Below, one piece after another: positions 1-8,370 of a DNA stretch of 64,000 nucleotides (positions are counted from its first letter, which is position 1; the number at the start of each line of letters is the position of its first letter). The translations under genes and the position numbers were made by a program. The notes below the pieces were generated by a model. It saw nothing but the letters and a program-made list of their open reading frames with translations, had not been told where the DNA came from and made no database searches. The stretch lies in contig NZ_SLUM01000004.1 in the NCBI RefSeq assembly GCF_004345265.1, positions 62,001-126,000 of the forward strand, in the 5' to 3' direction. The DNA comes from Allofournierella massiliensis. Its GTDB lineage: Bacteria > Bacillota > Clostridia > Oscillospirales > Ruminococcaceae.

Positions 1-52
1 AACGGAATGGGATTCCTTTGTCAAATCACTTTGATCCAGAGGAGGAAAGAAC

Positions 53-847
53 ATGACGACGCTACAAATTATTCTGATTGCACTGTTTATTTATCTGGGT
101 TCCATTGGTTCGATTGTGGGCAATACCATCGGCTGGTATACCTTGGGGCGCCCGCTGGTTGCGGCGTTCATTGTAGGTCTGATCATGCAGGACGTGCAGA
201 GTGCCATGATTGTGGGTATTGCCCTGCAGATCATGTATATGGGCAACGTGACTCCCGGCGGTGCGGTCGCATGGGATCTTTCCTACGCCACCTACATCGG
301 AACGGCCGGTGCACTGGTGTTCGGCAAGGGGCTGGATTCCACGGAGCTGATCGGCATGGCAGTTATCTTTGCGGGCATTGGTGGTCTGGTTGGCCAGCTG
401 ATGTGGAACGTTTCCTATGCACTGAACCTGCCGTTGAACCGCATTGCGCAGAAGTATGCGGCACAGGGCGAAACCAGAAAAATGTGGATTCCCAATGTGG
501 CACTGGCACAGACCATTGGTTTCCTTTGCAGGGTTGTACCTGCTCTGATTGTTCTTACTTCCATGACCGCGGCCAGCCAGCAGGCAGATTTCGCCTCGCT
601 GATCCCGGGCTGGGTTACCACCGCACTGGGTATTTTTGGCGGTATGATGGCTGCTCTTGGTATGGGAATCATCCTTTCCTTCCTGTGGAAAAAGCAGTAT
701 CAGATTGTGATTTTCCTGGCTGGTTTTATTCTGGTTACCTACTTTGAACTGAGCATGATGGCGGTTGCAGTCATCGGCGTGATCATCGCAGTTCTTTATT
801 TTTACGGGTTTTCCAACACGGAGAATAGGGAGGGCATCAAATCATGA
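53..847 (+). CDS. PTS system mannose/fructose/sorbose-family IIC component
   Basis: Membrane permease subunit of a mannose-family phosphotransferase system, which imports a sugar while IIB phosphorylates it. The 264-residue product is almost wholly hydrophobic, with many predicted transmembrane helices and the GlyGly-rich segments around YMGNVTPGGAVAWD typical of EIIC-Man proteins; the length fits the family (about 260). The start follows a clear GGAGGAAAG site. The stop overlaps the ATG of the IID gene (ATGA), so the two are translationally coupled. A IIB subunit is not seen and presumably lies upstream of the window. Substrate cannot be read from this subunit; the murQ neighbour points to an amino sugar. 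Confidence 0.92.
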   Translation: MTTLQIILIALFIYLGSIGSIVGNTIGWYTLGRPLVAAFIVGLIMQDVQSAMIVGIALQIMYMGNVTPGGAVAWDLSYATYIGTAGALVFGKGLDSTELIGMAVIFAGIGGLVGQLMWNVSYALNLPLNRIAQKYAAQGETRKMWIPNVALAQTIGFLCRVVPALIVLTSMTAASQQADFASLIPGWVTTALGIFGGMMAALGMGIILSFLWKKQYQIVIFLAGFILVTYFELSMMAVAVIGVIIAVLYFYGFSNTENREGIKS

Positions 848-1719
848 GTGAAGTCACGAAAAAAATCAGCCCGAAAACGCTGAAGAAATCGTTTCTCACC
901 TGGTTTTTCTTCAACGGCTGTTCCCAGCAGGCAGAATCCATGCTTGGTATGGCCTTCGGGCATGCAATGTCCCCGGTGATCGACGAGTTGTATGATACCA
1001 AAGAAGAAAAGGCAGAAGCATTGCAGCGCAACATCACCCTGTTCAATACCGAGGCGCAGGTGGGCTCCATCTGCAACGGCATTGTCTGTGGTCTGGAGGA
1101 ATCCAAGGCGAACAAGCAGTGCACCTCGGAGGTGATCGATTCGGTGAAGGTGGCGCTGATCGGCCCCACGTCCGCCATCGGTGATTCCCTGTGGGTTGCC
1201 ACCATCATTCCCATCCTGCTTACCATCTGCATGTCCATTTCCCAGGCGAATCAGGCGATTTCCTGGATGGGCGCAGTTCTGTACATGATTGTTTATCCCA
1301 TCGGCACCTTCCTGCTGAGCTGGTGGCTGTTCCGGCTGGGGTATCGCTCCGGGCTCACCGGCATGCAGTCGATGATGAGCAGCGGCAGGCTGGATCAGCT
1401 GACCAATGCCATGACGATTCTTGGCCTGATTGTGACTGGCGCGCTTACCGCTTCCTATGTGAGCTTCCCTCTGCCCATTCAGATTGTGAAGGATGTTTTT
1501 GATGCAAGCACCGGCGAGATATTGGAGGGCGTTGTGCTCTTCAATGCGGACGACATGCTGAACGGCATCTTCCCCCATCTGCTGCCGCTGCTGTTGACCC
1601 TGGGGGTTTATTATCTGTATGCCAAGAAAAAGTGGTCTCCCCTGAAACTGATGGGCGTGATTCTGGTTCTGGCGCTGGCCGTGACCGGTATTGGCTATCT
1701 GTTCGGCGTATACACCTGA
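844..1719 (+). CDS. PTS system mannose/fructose/sorbose-family IID component
   Basis: Second membrane subunit of the mannose-type PTS, forming the translocation complex with IIC. The 291-residue product has the family's N-terminal soluble part (residues about 1-110, with the GMAFGHAMSPVIDELY region) and the conserved GPTSAIGDSLW stretch, followed by hydrophobic helices to a C-terminal membrane anchor. Length matches EIID-Man proteins (about 275-300). The start codon overlaps the IIC stop. It belongs to an operon running to 3924 with a regulator, murQ and a IIA subunit. I see no truncation or frameshift. Confidence 0.93.
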   Translation: MSEVTKKISPKTLKKSFLTWFFFNGCSQQAESMLGMAFGHAMSPVIDELYDTKEEKAEALQRNITLFNTEAQVGSICNGIVCGLEESKANKQCTSEVIDSVKVALIGPTSAIGDSLWVATIIPILLTICMSISQANQAISWMGAVLYMIVYPIGTFLLSWWLFRLGYRSGLTGMQSMMSSGRLDQLTNAMTILGLIVTGALTASYVSFPLPIQIVKDVFDASTGEILEGVVLFNADDMLNGIFPHLLPLLLTLGVYYLYAKKKWSPLKLMGVILVLALAVTGIGYLFGVYT

Positions 1720-1760
1720 TCTGGCTGATGCCGATACACATGACGGCAAGGTGATGTTTC

Positions 1761-2624
1761 ATGAAGAATGTGATCGTGCGATTCCGGGAATATGAACCCC
1801 ATGCAAGCAGTGCAGAGCGGGGGATCGTTCAGCTTGTGCTGAAAGCTCCGGAAAAAATTCTGGAATACAATTCCCACCAGCTTGCTGAGGCGGCTTTTTC
1901 CTCGCCGGCCACAGTGGTCAGGCTTTGTAAAAAGATCGGGTTTTCCGGCTACAAGGCCATGCAGCAGGCGCTGATTCGGGATCTTTCCGCAAAACAGAAA
2001 AAAGAGGAGCAGATCCAGGCGGACATCCAGCGGGACGACAGTCTGGAGCAGATCATTGCCAAGGTAACCTACAAGAATATCGATTCGCTGGAAACCACAG
2101 GGAAGCTGCTGGACGAAGCAACCATCTGCCAGTGCGTGGATCTTCTGGAGGATTGCACCAACATTGCGCTGTTTGGATTGGGCTCCTCGCTGCTGGTGGC
2201 GCGGGATGCCTGCCAGAAATTTTTGCGGGTGAACAAAACGTGCCTCGTGGCGGATGACTGGCACATGCAATTGTTGTATGCCAAGAATCTGACCGAGCAG
2301 GATGTGGCCATTGCCATCAGCTATTCCGGAATGACCAAGGAGATCCTGGAATGTGCAAACGAAGCCAAACGGAAGGGCGCGCCGCTGATTGCCATCACAC
2401 GGTTTGCGGATTCCAGCCTGGTTCGTTTGGCGGACTACAATCTTTATGTGGCTGCATCGGAGGTGCTTGTGCGCAGTGGGGCAATGTCCTCCCGAATTTC
2501 GCAGCTGAATGTGGTGGACATTCTGTATACCGCTTACATCAACCGCCACTTTGACGAGCATGTGCTGCAGGCCCAGAAAACCTATATGCAAAAGGAAAAT
2601 GAACGCAAGGAGGGAGATGTGTAG
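1761..2624 (+). CDS. RpiR/MurR-family transcriptional regulator (HTH plus SIS domain)
   Basis: Probable sugar-phosphate-responsive regulator of its own operon. The 287-residue product has an N-terminal RpiR helix-turn-helix (about residues 5-80; the LAEAAFSSPATVVRLCKKIG segment is diagnostic) and a C-terminal SIS domain that binds phosphosugars (about 125-260, with ALFGLGSSLLVARD and ISYSGMTKE). MurR of E. coli is the same architecture and responds to MurNAc-6-phosphate, the substrate of the next gene, murQ, so the same ligand is likely here (inference). It lies 41 bp after the IID stop and only 2 bp before murQ. Repressor or activator cannot be told from the sequence. Confidence 0.9.
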   Translation: MKNVIVRFREYEPHASSAERGIVQLVLKAPEKILEYNSHQLAEAAFSSPATVVRLCKKIGFSGYKAMQQALIRDLSAKQKKEEQIQADIQRDDSLEQIIAKVTYKNIDSLETTGKLLDEATICQCVDLLEDCTNIALFGLGSSLLVARDACQKFLRVNKTCLVADDWHMQLLYAKNLTEQDVAIAISYSGMTKEILECANEAKRKGAPLIAITRFADSSLVRLADYNLYVAASEVLVRSGAMSSRISQLNVVDILYTAYINRHFDEHVLQAQKTYMQKENERKEGDV

Positions 2625-2626
2625 CG

Positions 2627-3535
2627 ATGACTGACGAATGTTTGGCAGCTCTGAGTACCGAAACCCCCAATCCAAGATCAGCGAATATGGATCAGATGGC
2701 CGTCCGGGATCTGCTTATGCTGATGAATGACGAAGATCAGAATGCGGTACGCGCTGTGCGGGAAGCCATCCCTGCCATTGAACGGGCAGTGGAGATGGTG
2801 GTCGCAGCCATTCAGGCGGGCGGACGACTGATTTATATCGGCGCGGGCACCAGCGGACGTCTTGGTGTGATGGATGCCGTGGAGTGCAGCCCAACCTTCT
2901 CCACAACCGATGAAGTGACCGCCGTTATGGCAGGCGGAGAAAGCGCCTTTGTAAAAGCCAGAGAGGGCGCGGAAGATTCGCAGGAGCTGGCGGCGCAGGA
3001 TCTGGAGCAGGTGAATCTCAAATCCAGCGATGTGGTGTTGTCCATCGCGGCATCAGGCCGCACACCCTACTGCATCGGCGCACTGAAAAAGGCACGCAGC
3101 GTGGGTGCGGGCTGCATCAGCCTTGCCTGCAACAGAAACGCGGCCATTTCGCAGTTTGCGGATGTGGCCATTGAAGTGGATGCGGGGCCGGAGGTACTGA
3201 CCGGCTCCACACGCCTGAAGGCGGGCACCTGCCAGAAACTGATTCTGAACATGATCTCCACCACATCCATGGTGGGTGTGGGCAAAGTGTTTGGAAATTA
3301 TATGGTGGATATGAAGGCCACAAATGAAAAGCTGAGAAACCGGGCCAGACGAATCGTAATGGCCACCACTCATTGCGAGGAGCAGGACGCGGAGCAGGCG
3401 CTGCAGGATGCGGGAAATTCCATTAAAACAGCAATTGTGATGAGAATGACCGGAATGCCGCGCACAGAGGCCGAGGAGACGCTTCAGCGGGAACATGGTT
3501 ACGTAAGACGCTGTATTCAGCATGAGGAAGGATAA
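2627..3535 (+). CDS. murQ: N-acetylmuramic acid 6-phosphate etherase
   Basis: Cytoplasmic etherase that cleaves the D-lactyl ether of MurNAc-6-phosphate to GlcNAc-6-phosphate and lactate, a step of peptidoglycan salvage. The 302 residues match MurQ length and carry the SIS-domain signature GAGTSGRLGVMDAVECSPTF (residues 72-91), including the catalytic glutamate near 86, and the second acidic site in REGAEDS (about 112-118). The C-terminal GVGKVFGNYMVDM and R-rich segments are family-typical. It sits between an RpiR regulator and a PTS IIA gene, so the PTS probably delivers MurNAc-6-phosphate or a related muropeptide sugar. Start ATG follows the regulator stop by 2 bp. Confidence 0.96.
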   Translation: MTDECLAALSTETPNPRSANMDQMAVRDLLMLMNDEDQNAVRAVREAIPAIERAVEMVVAAIQAGGRLIYIGAGTSGRLGVMDAVECSPTFSTTDEVTAVMAGGESAFVKAREGAEDSQELAAQDLEQVNLKSSDVVLSIAASGRTPYCIGALKKARSVGAGCISLACNRNAAISQFADVAIEVDAGPEVLTGSTRLKAGTCQKLILNMISTTSMVGVGKVFGNYMVDMKATNEKLRNRARRIVMATTHCEEQDAEQALQDAGNSIKTAIVMRMTGMPRTEAEETLQREHGYVRRCIQHEEG

Positions 3536-3540
3536 CAGGA

Positions 3541-3924
3541 ATGTGTAATTTGATTGTTGTCGGGCACGGAATTTACGGCACATCGGTTCAGCGCAGCTTG
3601 AGCATGATTTACGGTGAAACGCCCGGAATGTATTTTATCGACTTTGAACCGGAGGATTCTGCCGATATACTGCGCCAGAAGTTGCAGAATGCCATCGGGC
3701 AATGTGGCGGGCAACCGATCCTGTTCTGCTGCGATATGGTGGGCGGCACGCCTTTCAACGAGTGCATCAAGCTATCGGTGGAAAATGCTTCTCAGGAAAC
3801 CGTGGCAGGGCTGAACCTTTCTGCCTTTGCGGAAATCGCATTCGCGCTGGATCAGCCGCTGGATCAGCTGGCCCAGCAGGCAGAGAATGCCACCAAAGAA
3901 TATGTGCAGTGGGTTCACCTGTAA
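3541..3924 (+). CDS. PTS system mannose-family IIA component
   Basis: Soluble phosphocarrier that receives phosphate from HPr and passes it to IIB of the mannose-type PTS. The 127-residue product begins with the EIIA-Man fold; His9 in VVGHG is the expected phosphorylated histidine, and CCDMVGGTPFN (about residues 61-71) is the second family signature. It ends the operon, 5 bp after murQ, and is followed by a strong terminator. IIA is at the operon's far end, separate from IIC and IID, with regulator and murQ between; a IIB gene is expected upstream of the window. Confidence 0.93.
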   Translation: MCNLIVVGHGIYGTSVQRSLSMIYGETPGMYFIDFEPEDSADILRQKLQNAIGQCGGQPILFCCDMVGGTPFNECIKLSVENASQETVAGLNLSAFAEIAFALDQPLDQLAQQAENATKEYVQWVHL

Positions 3925-3969
3925 AGGCGGATCCTCAGCAGGGCAAAAACGCATCATAGCCCAAAACGA

Positions 3970-3999
3970 AGCCCCCCGACCATCAGGCCGGGGGGCTTT
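3970..3999 (+). terminator. Intrinsic terminator of the PTS-murQ operon
   Basis: GC stem (arms about 3971-3981 and 3986-3996, one mismatch, tight ATCA loop) followed by TTTT. It lies about 45 bp after the IIA stop. Confidence 0.85.
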
Positions 4000-4030
4000 T
4001 CTGTCGGAAGAAAATTAAGCAAAAGAAAAC

Positions 4031-4056
4031 CCCGTTCCCAAAGGAACGAGGTTTTT
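4031..4056. terminator. Terminator downstream of tRNA-Ala, usable on both strands
   Basis: Nine-base-pair stem (one GU pair) with A/T runs on both sides, directly after the tRNA-Ala 3' end on the minus strand. On the plus strand it would back up the PTS operon terminator. Confidence 0.7.
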
Positions 4057-4132
<76 letters not shown>

Positions 4133-4165
4133 AGATGTTTGCGGCCGTTTTGCGACCGCTTGTTT

Positions 4166-4194
4166 ATTATAGCAGGACTTCCATTGATCGTCAA
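4166..4194 (-). promoter_or_regulatory. Promoter of tRNA-Ala
   Basis: TTGACG, 17-bp spacer, TATAAT on the minus strand, about 34 bp before the tRNA 5' end. No other gene lies between. Confidence 0.85.
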
Positions 4195-4468
4195 TACCTA
4201 ATTTGAAAAAATTTTCATTTTTTGCGAAAGCAGAAAGCTGCGCACTCTGTGCACTCCGAGCAGGTACGAAAAGGCAGGCAGCGGGCCAAGGATGGAAAAA
4301 TCCGGTGCAAGGATTTGATGGACGAAAACGGGGAAAAAGTGTATGATGGTTTCACAGAGTTAGCTTATGCTAACCTCAGAAAGACAGCGCACCGCCTTTG
4401 GGGATGCCGCACTGCGGCGGGCGGGGAAGCTGCTGTTTTCCACATAACCCTCCATAACGAAAATGCCA
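4195..4468. other. Intergenic region without a convincing gene; holds an orphan palindrome
   Basis: No supported coding region. A plus-strand open frame runs through but has no ribosome site and is antisense to guaD further on. The one notable item is the palindrome GTTAGC-TTAT-GCTAAC at 4359-4374, preceded by a weak promoter-like TATGAT (4343-4348). It resembles DtxR/MntR-type metal-regulator operators. No metal-transport gene is adjacent, so it may be a remnant or a chance hairpin. Confidence 0.3.
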
Positions 4469-4504
4469 GAGGGCGGCGCCGGTTTTGCTTCCGGCGCCGC
4501 CCTC
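4469..4504 (-). terminator. Hairpin terminator of guaD
   Basis: Perfect 14-bp GC stem (4469-4482 with 4491-4504) with an 8-nt loop, 21 bp after the guaD stop. The following T-run is weak (only TTTT a few bases on), so termination efficiency is uncertain. Confidence 0.65.
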
Positions 4505-4524
4505 GGCGTTTGCATATCGAAAAA

Positions 4525-5793
4525 TCAGAACAGCCGCTGGCCCTGCACATACTTGGCACAGGGAGCGCCGTCGCCCAGATAGATCATCCGCTCCAGCCGC
4601 TCGGGCAGGCTGCACAGCCGGGTAGTGGGCAGGTTGGAATCGTCCATCACGATGGCGTCGAACTCATAGCCGGGCTCGAAGCTGCCCACCTTGCCGAAGA
4701 AGGCGCCGCCGCCCTTGGTGGCCAGATACAGCACCTCCGGCATGGTCAGGGCAGGGGTGTTCTGGTCTACCAGCCGCCAGCGCAGCTTGGAGCACTGGAT
4801 GGCGTCGGTCATGGCCCGGAAGATGGACAGGTGTGCGCCGCCGGCCACGTCGCTGCCCAGGCCTACCTTCTGGCCCTCCAGCAGGTAGCTCTTGATGGGA
4901 GCGATACCGGAGGAAACGTTCATGTTGGACTGGGGGCAGTGGGCGATGAATACACCGTTCTCCTTCATGCGGGCACGCTCTTCCGCGCCGCTCCACACGC
5001 AGTGGGCCATCACAGTGGGGCACTCGCCGCCGAACAGGCCGAACTGCTCGTAGGCTTCACCGTAGAAGCGGGTGCCGGGGCACAGCTCGCTCACCCACTT
5101 GATCTCGGAAAGGTTTTCCGACAGGTGCGACTGCATGGGCACGCCGAACTCCTTCTGCAGCTCGCCCAGACCGGCCATCAGCTCGTCGGTGCAGCTGGGG
5201 GTGAAGCGGGGAGTGAGCATGGGCTTGCTCTTGGTAAAAGCGGCGCTGTCCAGCAGCCACTGGCGGGTTTCCGACAGGGATTCCTCGCAGGTTTCCCGCA
5301 GAATGTCCGGGCTGTTGCGGTCCATGTTTACCTTGCCCACATAGCAGCACAGGCCGGCCTTTTCCAGCAGCTCCATCAGCTTCAGGGTGGCGGGGCGGTG
5401 AATGGTGGCAAAGATGCAGGCACGGGTGGTGGCGCTGTGCAGCAGCTGCCGGGTGAAGATGCCGTAGGCCTTTTCCGCGTATTCCAGATCGGCAAACTTG
5501 CTCTCTTCGGGGAAGGCGTTGGCTTCCAGCCACTGCAGCAGCTCCATGTCCATGCCCAGGCCCCGGTAGGCGTACTGGCTGGCGTGCACATGCAGGTCCA
5601 CCAGACCGGGCAGAATCAGCTTGCCGCTGTGGTCCTCCACCGGCAGATCCTTATACTGTTCGGGCAGCTGGGCGAATACGCCCGCCACCTTCTGATCCAC
5701 GCATACCAGATAGCTTTCCGGGTAGATGGCCAGCTGGCCGGGAGCAGGGGTGAAGAAGATATTGCCCTTCAGGGCAAATGAGGTCTGGTTCAT
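4525..5793 (-). CDS. guaD: Guanine deaminase (amidohydrolase superfamily)
   Basis: Converts guanine to xanthine and ammonia in purine salvage. The 422-residue product has the metal-binding HVH (residues 68-70) in LPGLVDLHVHASQYAYRG, the TPRFTPSC segment, QSHLSEN, HCVWS, and the HCPQSNMNVSSG and LGSDVAGG blocks, all in the order found in guanine deaminases including the human enzyme. Length is slightly short of the usual 430-450. The ATG follows an AAGGAG site, and a consensus promoter faces it at 5855-5883. It is monocistronic and divergent from the SRP RNA gene. A related amidohydrolase is the only real alternative. Confidence 0.9.
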   Translation of the reverse strand: MNQTSFALKGNIFFTPAPGQLAIYPESYLVCVDQKVAGVFAQLPEQYKDLPVEDHSGKLILPGLVDLHVHASQYAYRGLGMDMELLQWLEANAFPEESKFADLEYAEKAYGIFTRQLLHSATTRACIFATIHRPATLKLMELLEKAGLCCYVGKVNMDRNSPDILRETCEESLSETRQWLLDSAAFTKSKPMLTPRFTPSCTDELMAGLGELQKEFGVPMQSHLSENLSEIKWVSELCPGTRFYGEAYEQFGLFGGECPTVMAHCVWSGAEERARMKENGVFIAHCPQSNMNVSSGIAPIKSYLLEGQKVGLGSDVAGGAHLSIFRAMTDAIQCSKLRWRLVDQNTPALTMPEVLYLATKGGGAFFGKVGSFEPGYEFDAIVMDDSNLPTTRLCSLPERLERMIYLGDGAPCAKYVQGQRLF

Positions 5794-5854
5794 GAAGTAC
5801 TCCTTTTATTACATTATAAATGGAAAAAAGCATCATAGAAAATGGCCGCCGAAT

Positions 5855-5883
5855 ATTATAACGGAATTCACGCAAAAGGGCAA
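5855..5883 (-). promoter_or_regulatory. Promoter of guaD
   Basis: TTGCCC, 17-bp spacer, TATAAT on the minus strand, about 60 bp before the guaD ATG. No purine riboswitch is visible in the short leader. Confidence 0.85.
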
Positions 5884-5907
5884 GGGGAAAATGCAACAGA
5901 AAATCTC

Positions 5908-5936
5908 TTGCATTTATGGTGGTTTTATTATATAAT
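5908..5936 (+). promoter_or_regulatory. Promoter of SRP RNA
   Basis: TTGCAT, 17-bp spacer, TATAAT. Start of transcription is expected near 5943, the first base of the SRP RNA end helix. It lies back to back with the guaD promoter. Confidence 0.88.
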
Positions 5937-5942
5937 AGCACT

Positions 5943-6137
5943 GTTCGGACAGAGCCAAAACGGTGCGCTGTTCGGCATACGGATGCGGGCCCTGTGCGAT
6001 GGGGCCCCATGAACCATGTCAGGCGGGGAACCGAGCAGCATTAAGTGGTCTGCCCTGTGCGCCGCAGGTAGCCTGCATCCGTATGCCAAGCAGCGCAAAG
6101 GCAGGCGCATTGGCGCTTGCGGGCCTGTCCGTTTTTT
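5943..6137 (+). ncRNA. ffs: Signal recognition particle RNA
   Basis: RNA scaffold of SRP, binding Ffh to target membrane proteins. The helix 8 hallmark is present at about 6015-6060: TGTCAGG, then GGGGAA, then GAGCAGC and TTAAGTGG. A 13-bp perfect helix pairs ggcatacggatgc (about 5974-5986) with its complement (about 6076-6088). The ends pair through cggacag and ctgtccg, and the latter runs straight into T6, which serves as terminator. At about 195 nt it is larger than the E. coli 4.5S type. SRP RNA ahead of dnaX-ybaB-recR is the Firmicutes arrangement. Confidence 0.88.
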
Positions 6138-6165
6138 GTACCGGCAGAAAGGAGGGCACGGCAGG

Positions 6166-8001
6166 ATGTATCGGGCGCTTTACCGCAAATGGCGGCCCCG
6201 CACCTTCGAGGACGTGGTGGGCCAGCAGGGCATCGTGGCGGCCCTGAAAAACCAGATCGCTACCGGCCGTGTGGGCCATGCCTATCTGTTCACCGGCACC
6301 AGGGGCACCGGCAAGACCACCTGCGCCAAGATTTTTGCCAAGGCAGTAAACTGCCAGGACAAAACCAGCCCGGATCCCTGCGGCGTCTGCCAGATCTGCA
6401 AGGGCATTGATGATGGCTCCATTCTGGACGTGGTGGAGATCGACGCCGCCTCCAACAACGGCGTGGACAACATCCGCGACCTGCGGGATGAGACCGCCTA
6501 TACCCCCAGCGCCTGCGCCTATAAGGTATATATCATCGACGAGGTGCACATGCTCTCCATTGCGGCGTTCAATGCGCTGCTGAAAATCATGGAGGAGCCG
6601 CCCAGTCATGTGATCTTCATTCTGGCCACCACCGAGATTCACAAGGTGCCGGCCACCATTCTGTCCCGCTGCCAGCGGTATGACTTCGGCCGTATCAAGC
6701 CGGAGGACATCGCCGCCCGGGTGAGCTATGTGGCCACCCAGGAGCAGCTGGAGCTGACCGAGGGCGCGGCGGCGCTGATCGCCCGTCTGGCGGACGGCGC
6801 ACTGCGTGACGCGCTGTCCATTCTGGATACCTGCGCGGGCGTGTCCACCCAGATTGACGAGGAGCTGGTGCGGCGGATGGCCGGTGTGACCGACCGCAGC
6901 TACCTGTTCCGGATCAGCGACGCGCTGCACAACAAAAATGCCACCGAGGCGCTGGCCGAGGTGGCTCAGCTGCGCCAGCAGTCGGTGGACATGAAGCGCC
7001 TGTGCGAGGAGCTGATCAGCCATTACCGCAACCTGATGCTGGCTGCTCTTCCCGGCGGCAAGGCCCTGCTCAGCGGGGTGGCCCCGGAGGAGGAAGCCCG
7101 GTATCTGCAAACTGCCGAGGGCATCCGACAGGGCGAGAGCGTGCGGGCCATCTGCCTGCTGGGCTCCGCGCTGGAAAAGATGGGCCGCGGCACCGACCAG
7201 CGCATCGAGCTGGAGCTGGCCCTCTTCGCATTGACCGAAACGCCGCAGGCTGCCCAGCAGCCGGTTCAGACGGCGCCGGTGCAAAATGCTCCGGTTCAGC
7301 AGGCCCCGGCCTTTGGGCAGCAGAGCGCAGCCCCCTTTGCGGCTGCTCCCTTCGCTGCCGCCGATCCCGCACCCTTCGCGGTGCGCCAGCAGGCTGAGCT
7401 TGCGGCGCAGCCGCAAACCGCCCAAAACAGCGCTCAGCAGAGCGTTCCGGCCCAGAGCCAGGATCTTCCTCCCTGGGAGCTGGAAACGCCCCCTGTGAGC
7501 GCACAGGAGGCCCGGGAGATGGCAAAGCCGGCGGAGGCGCCCATCGCGGCGGCCCAGCAGCCGGAGCCTTTGCCCTGGGAGGCGGAGCCCATCCAGCAAA
7601 AAGAGGTGCCGCCCCCGGTGCAGCAGCCCCAGCCCAAACGGCAGAGCCTTGCAGCCCCCGCCAAGGGCGAGCCGCCCCAGCCCTTTGAGCCCTGGCCCCA
7701 GGTGGTTGCCATTCTGGAAACCCGGGACCGACAGCTCTATTCCCACCTTCACAAGTCCCGCGCCGTGTACGACGGCCGACGGGTGCTGATCGAAGGCGGG
7801 CCAACCTTCCGTGACTTCATCCGTGTGAACAAGGAATCCCAGGAGATCTTAAAGCAGATCATCCAGGAGGTGACCGGCGTGCGCTGCGGCATTGGCCCCT
7901 ATGTGGACAAGTCCAAGGCAAACGGCGTGTCTCACACGGTGGAAGATACTTTAAAAGAACTCGCGGCCCAAGGGGTCGACGTGGTCTACAATGACAAATA
8001 A
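6166..8001 (+). CDS. dnaX: DNA polymerase III subunits gamma and tau
   Basis: Clamp-loader ATPase that ties the replisome together. The 611-residue protein starts MYRALYRKWRPRTFEDVVGQ, the usual DnaX N-terminus, which fixes the ATG at 6166; an upstream in-frame extension would run through the SRP RNA. Walker A GTRGTGKTT is at about 44-52, the zinc site is C63/C72/C75/C78, and Walker B IIDEVHML follows. From about residue 360 to 520 comes a Gln/Ala/Pro-rich linker with repeats such as VQTAPVQNAPVQQAP, then a C-terminal tau-like domain. I see no slippery A-run for programmed frameshifting. It is followed after 18 bp by ybaB. Confidence 0.95.
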   Translation: MYRALYRKWRPRTFEDVVGQQGIVAALKNQIATGRVGHAYLFTGTRGTGKTTCAKIFAKAVNCQDKTSPDPCGVCQICKGIDDGSILDVVEIDAASNNGVDNIRDLRDETAYTPSACAYKVYIIDEVHMLSIAAFNALLKIMEEPPSHVIFILATTEIHKVPATILSRCQRYDFGRIKPEDIAARVSYVATQEQLELTEGAAALIARLADGALRDALSILDTCAGVSTQIDEELVRRMAGVTDRSYLFRISDALHNKNATEALAEVAQLRQQSVDMKRLCEELISHYRNLMLAALPGGKALLSGVAPEEEARYLQTAEGIRQGESVRAICLLGSALEKMGRGTDQRIELELALFALTETPQAAQQPVQTAPVQNAPVQQAPAFGQQSAAPFAAAPFAAADPAPFAVRQQAELAAQPQTAQNSAQQSVPAQSQDLPPWELETPPVSAQEAREMAKPAEAPIAAAQQPEPLPWEAEPIQQKEVPPPVQQPQPKRQSLAAPAKGEPPQPFEPWPQVVAILETRDRQLYSHLHKSRAVYDGRRVLIEGGPTFRDFIRVNKESQEILKQIIQEVTGVRCGIGPYVDKSKANGVSHTVEDTLKELAAQGVDVVYNDK

Positions 8002-8019
8002 GCTAAGGAGAGAACAACC

Positions 8020-8358
8020 ATGAAAGCAAGACTGCCCCAGGGCTTTGGCAAGCCCGACGTGAACGCCCTGATGCGCCAGGCCCAGAAGATGCAGGAAGAG
8101 ATGAAGGCCAAGCAGGAGGAGCTGGAGAACACCGAGTACCAGGCTTCCGCTGGCGGCGGCATGGTTCAGATCACCATGACCGGCAAGCACGAGATCACCT
8201 CCATCAAGATCAACCCTGAAATCGTGGACAAGGACGACATCGAGATGCTGGAGGATATGGTGGCCGCTGCCGTGAACGAGGCCGTTCGTGTGGTGGACGC
8301 TGACTCCGACAAGGCCATGCAGGAGCTGACCGGCAACGCCAACTTCCCCGGCCTGTAA
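8020..8358 (+). CDS. YbaB/EbfC family nucleoid-associated protein
   Basis: Small DNA-binding protein of 112 residues. It has the charged N-terminal helix (LMRQAQKMQEEMKAKQEELE), the central AGGGMVQITMTGKHEI beta region and the C-terminal helix ending NFPGL. Length and sequence are typical of YbaB. It is embedded between dnaX and recR, the conserved trio, and has an AAGGAGAG site before ATG. A role in chromosome organisation or recombination is known for relatives but cannot be read from this sequence. Confidence 0.95.
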   Translation: MKARLPQGFGKPDVNALMRQAQKMQEEMKAKQEELENTEYQASAGGGMVQITMTGKHEITSIKINPEIVDKDDIEMLEDMVAAAVNEAVRVVDADSDKAMQELTGNANFPGL

Positions 8359-8370
8359 GGAGCGATCAGC

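Noticed and set aside
6016-6165. Upstream N-terminal extension of dnaX
   Set aside because: The added codons lie in the SRP RNA and its terminator; DnaX proteins start at MYRALYRKWRP.
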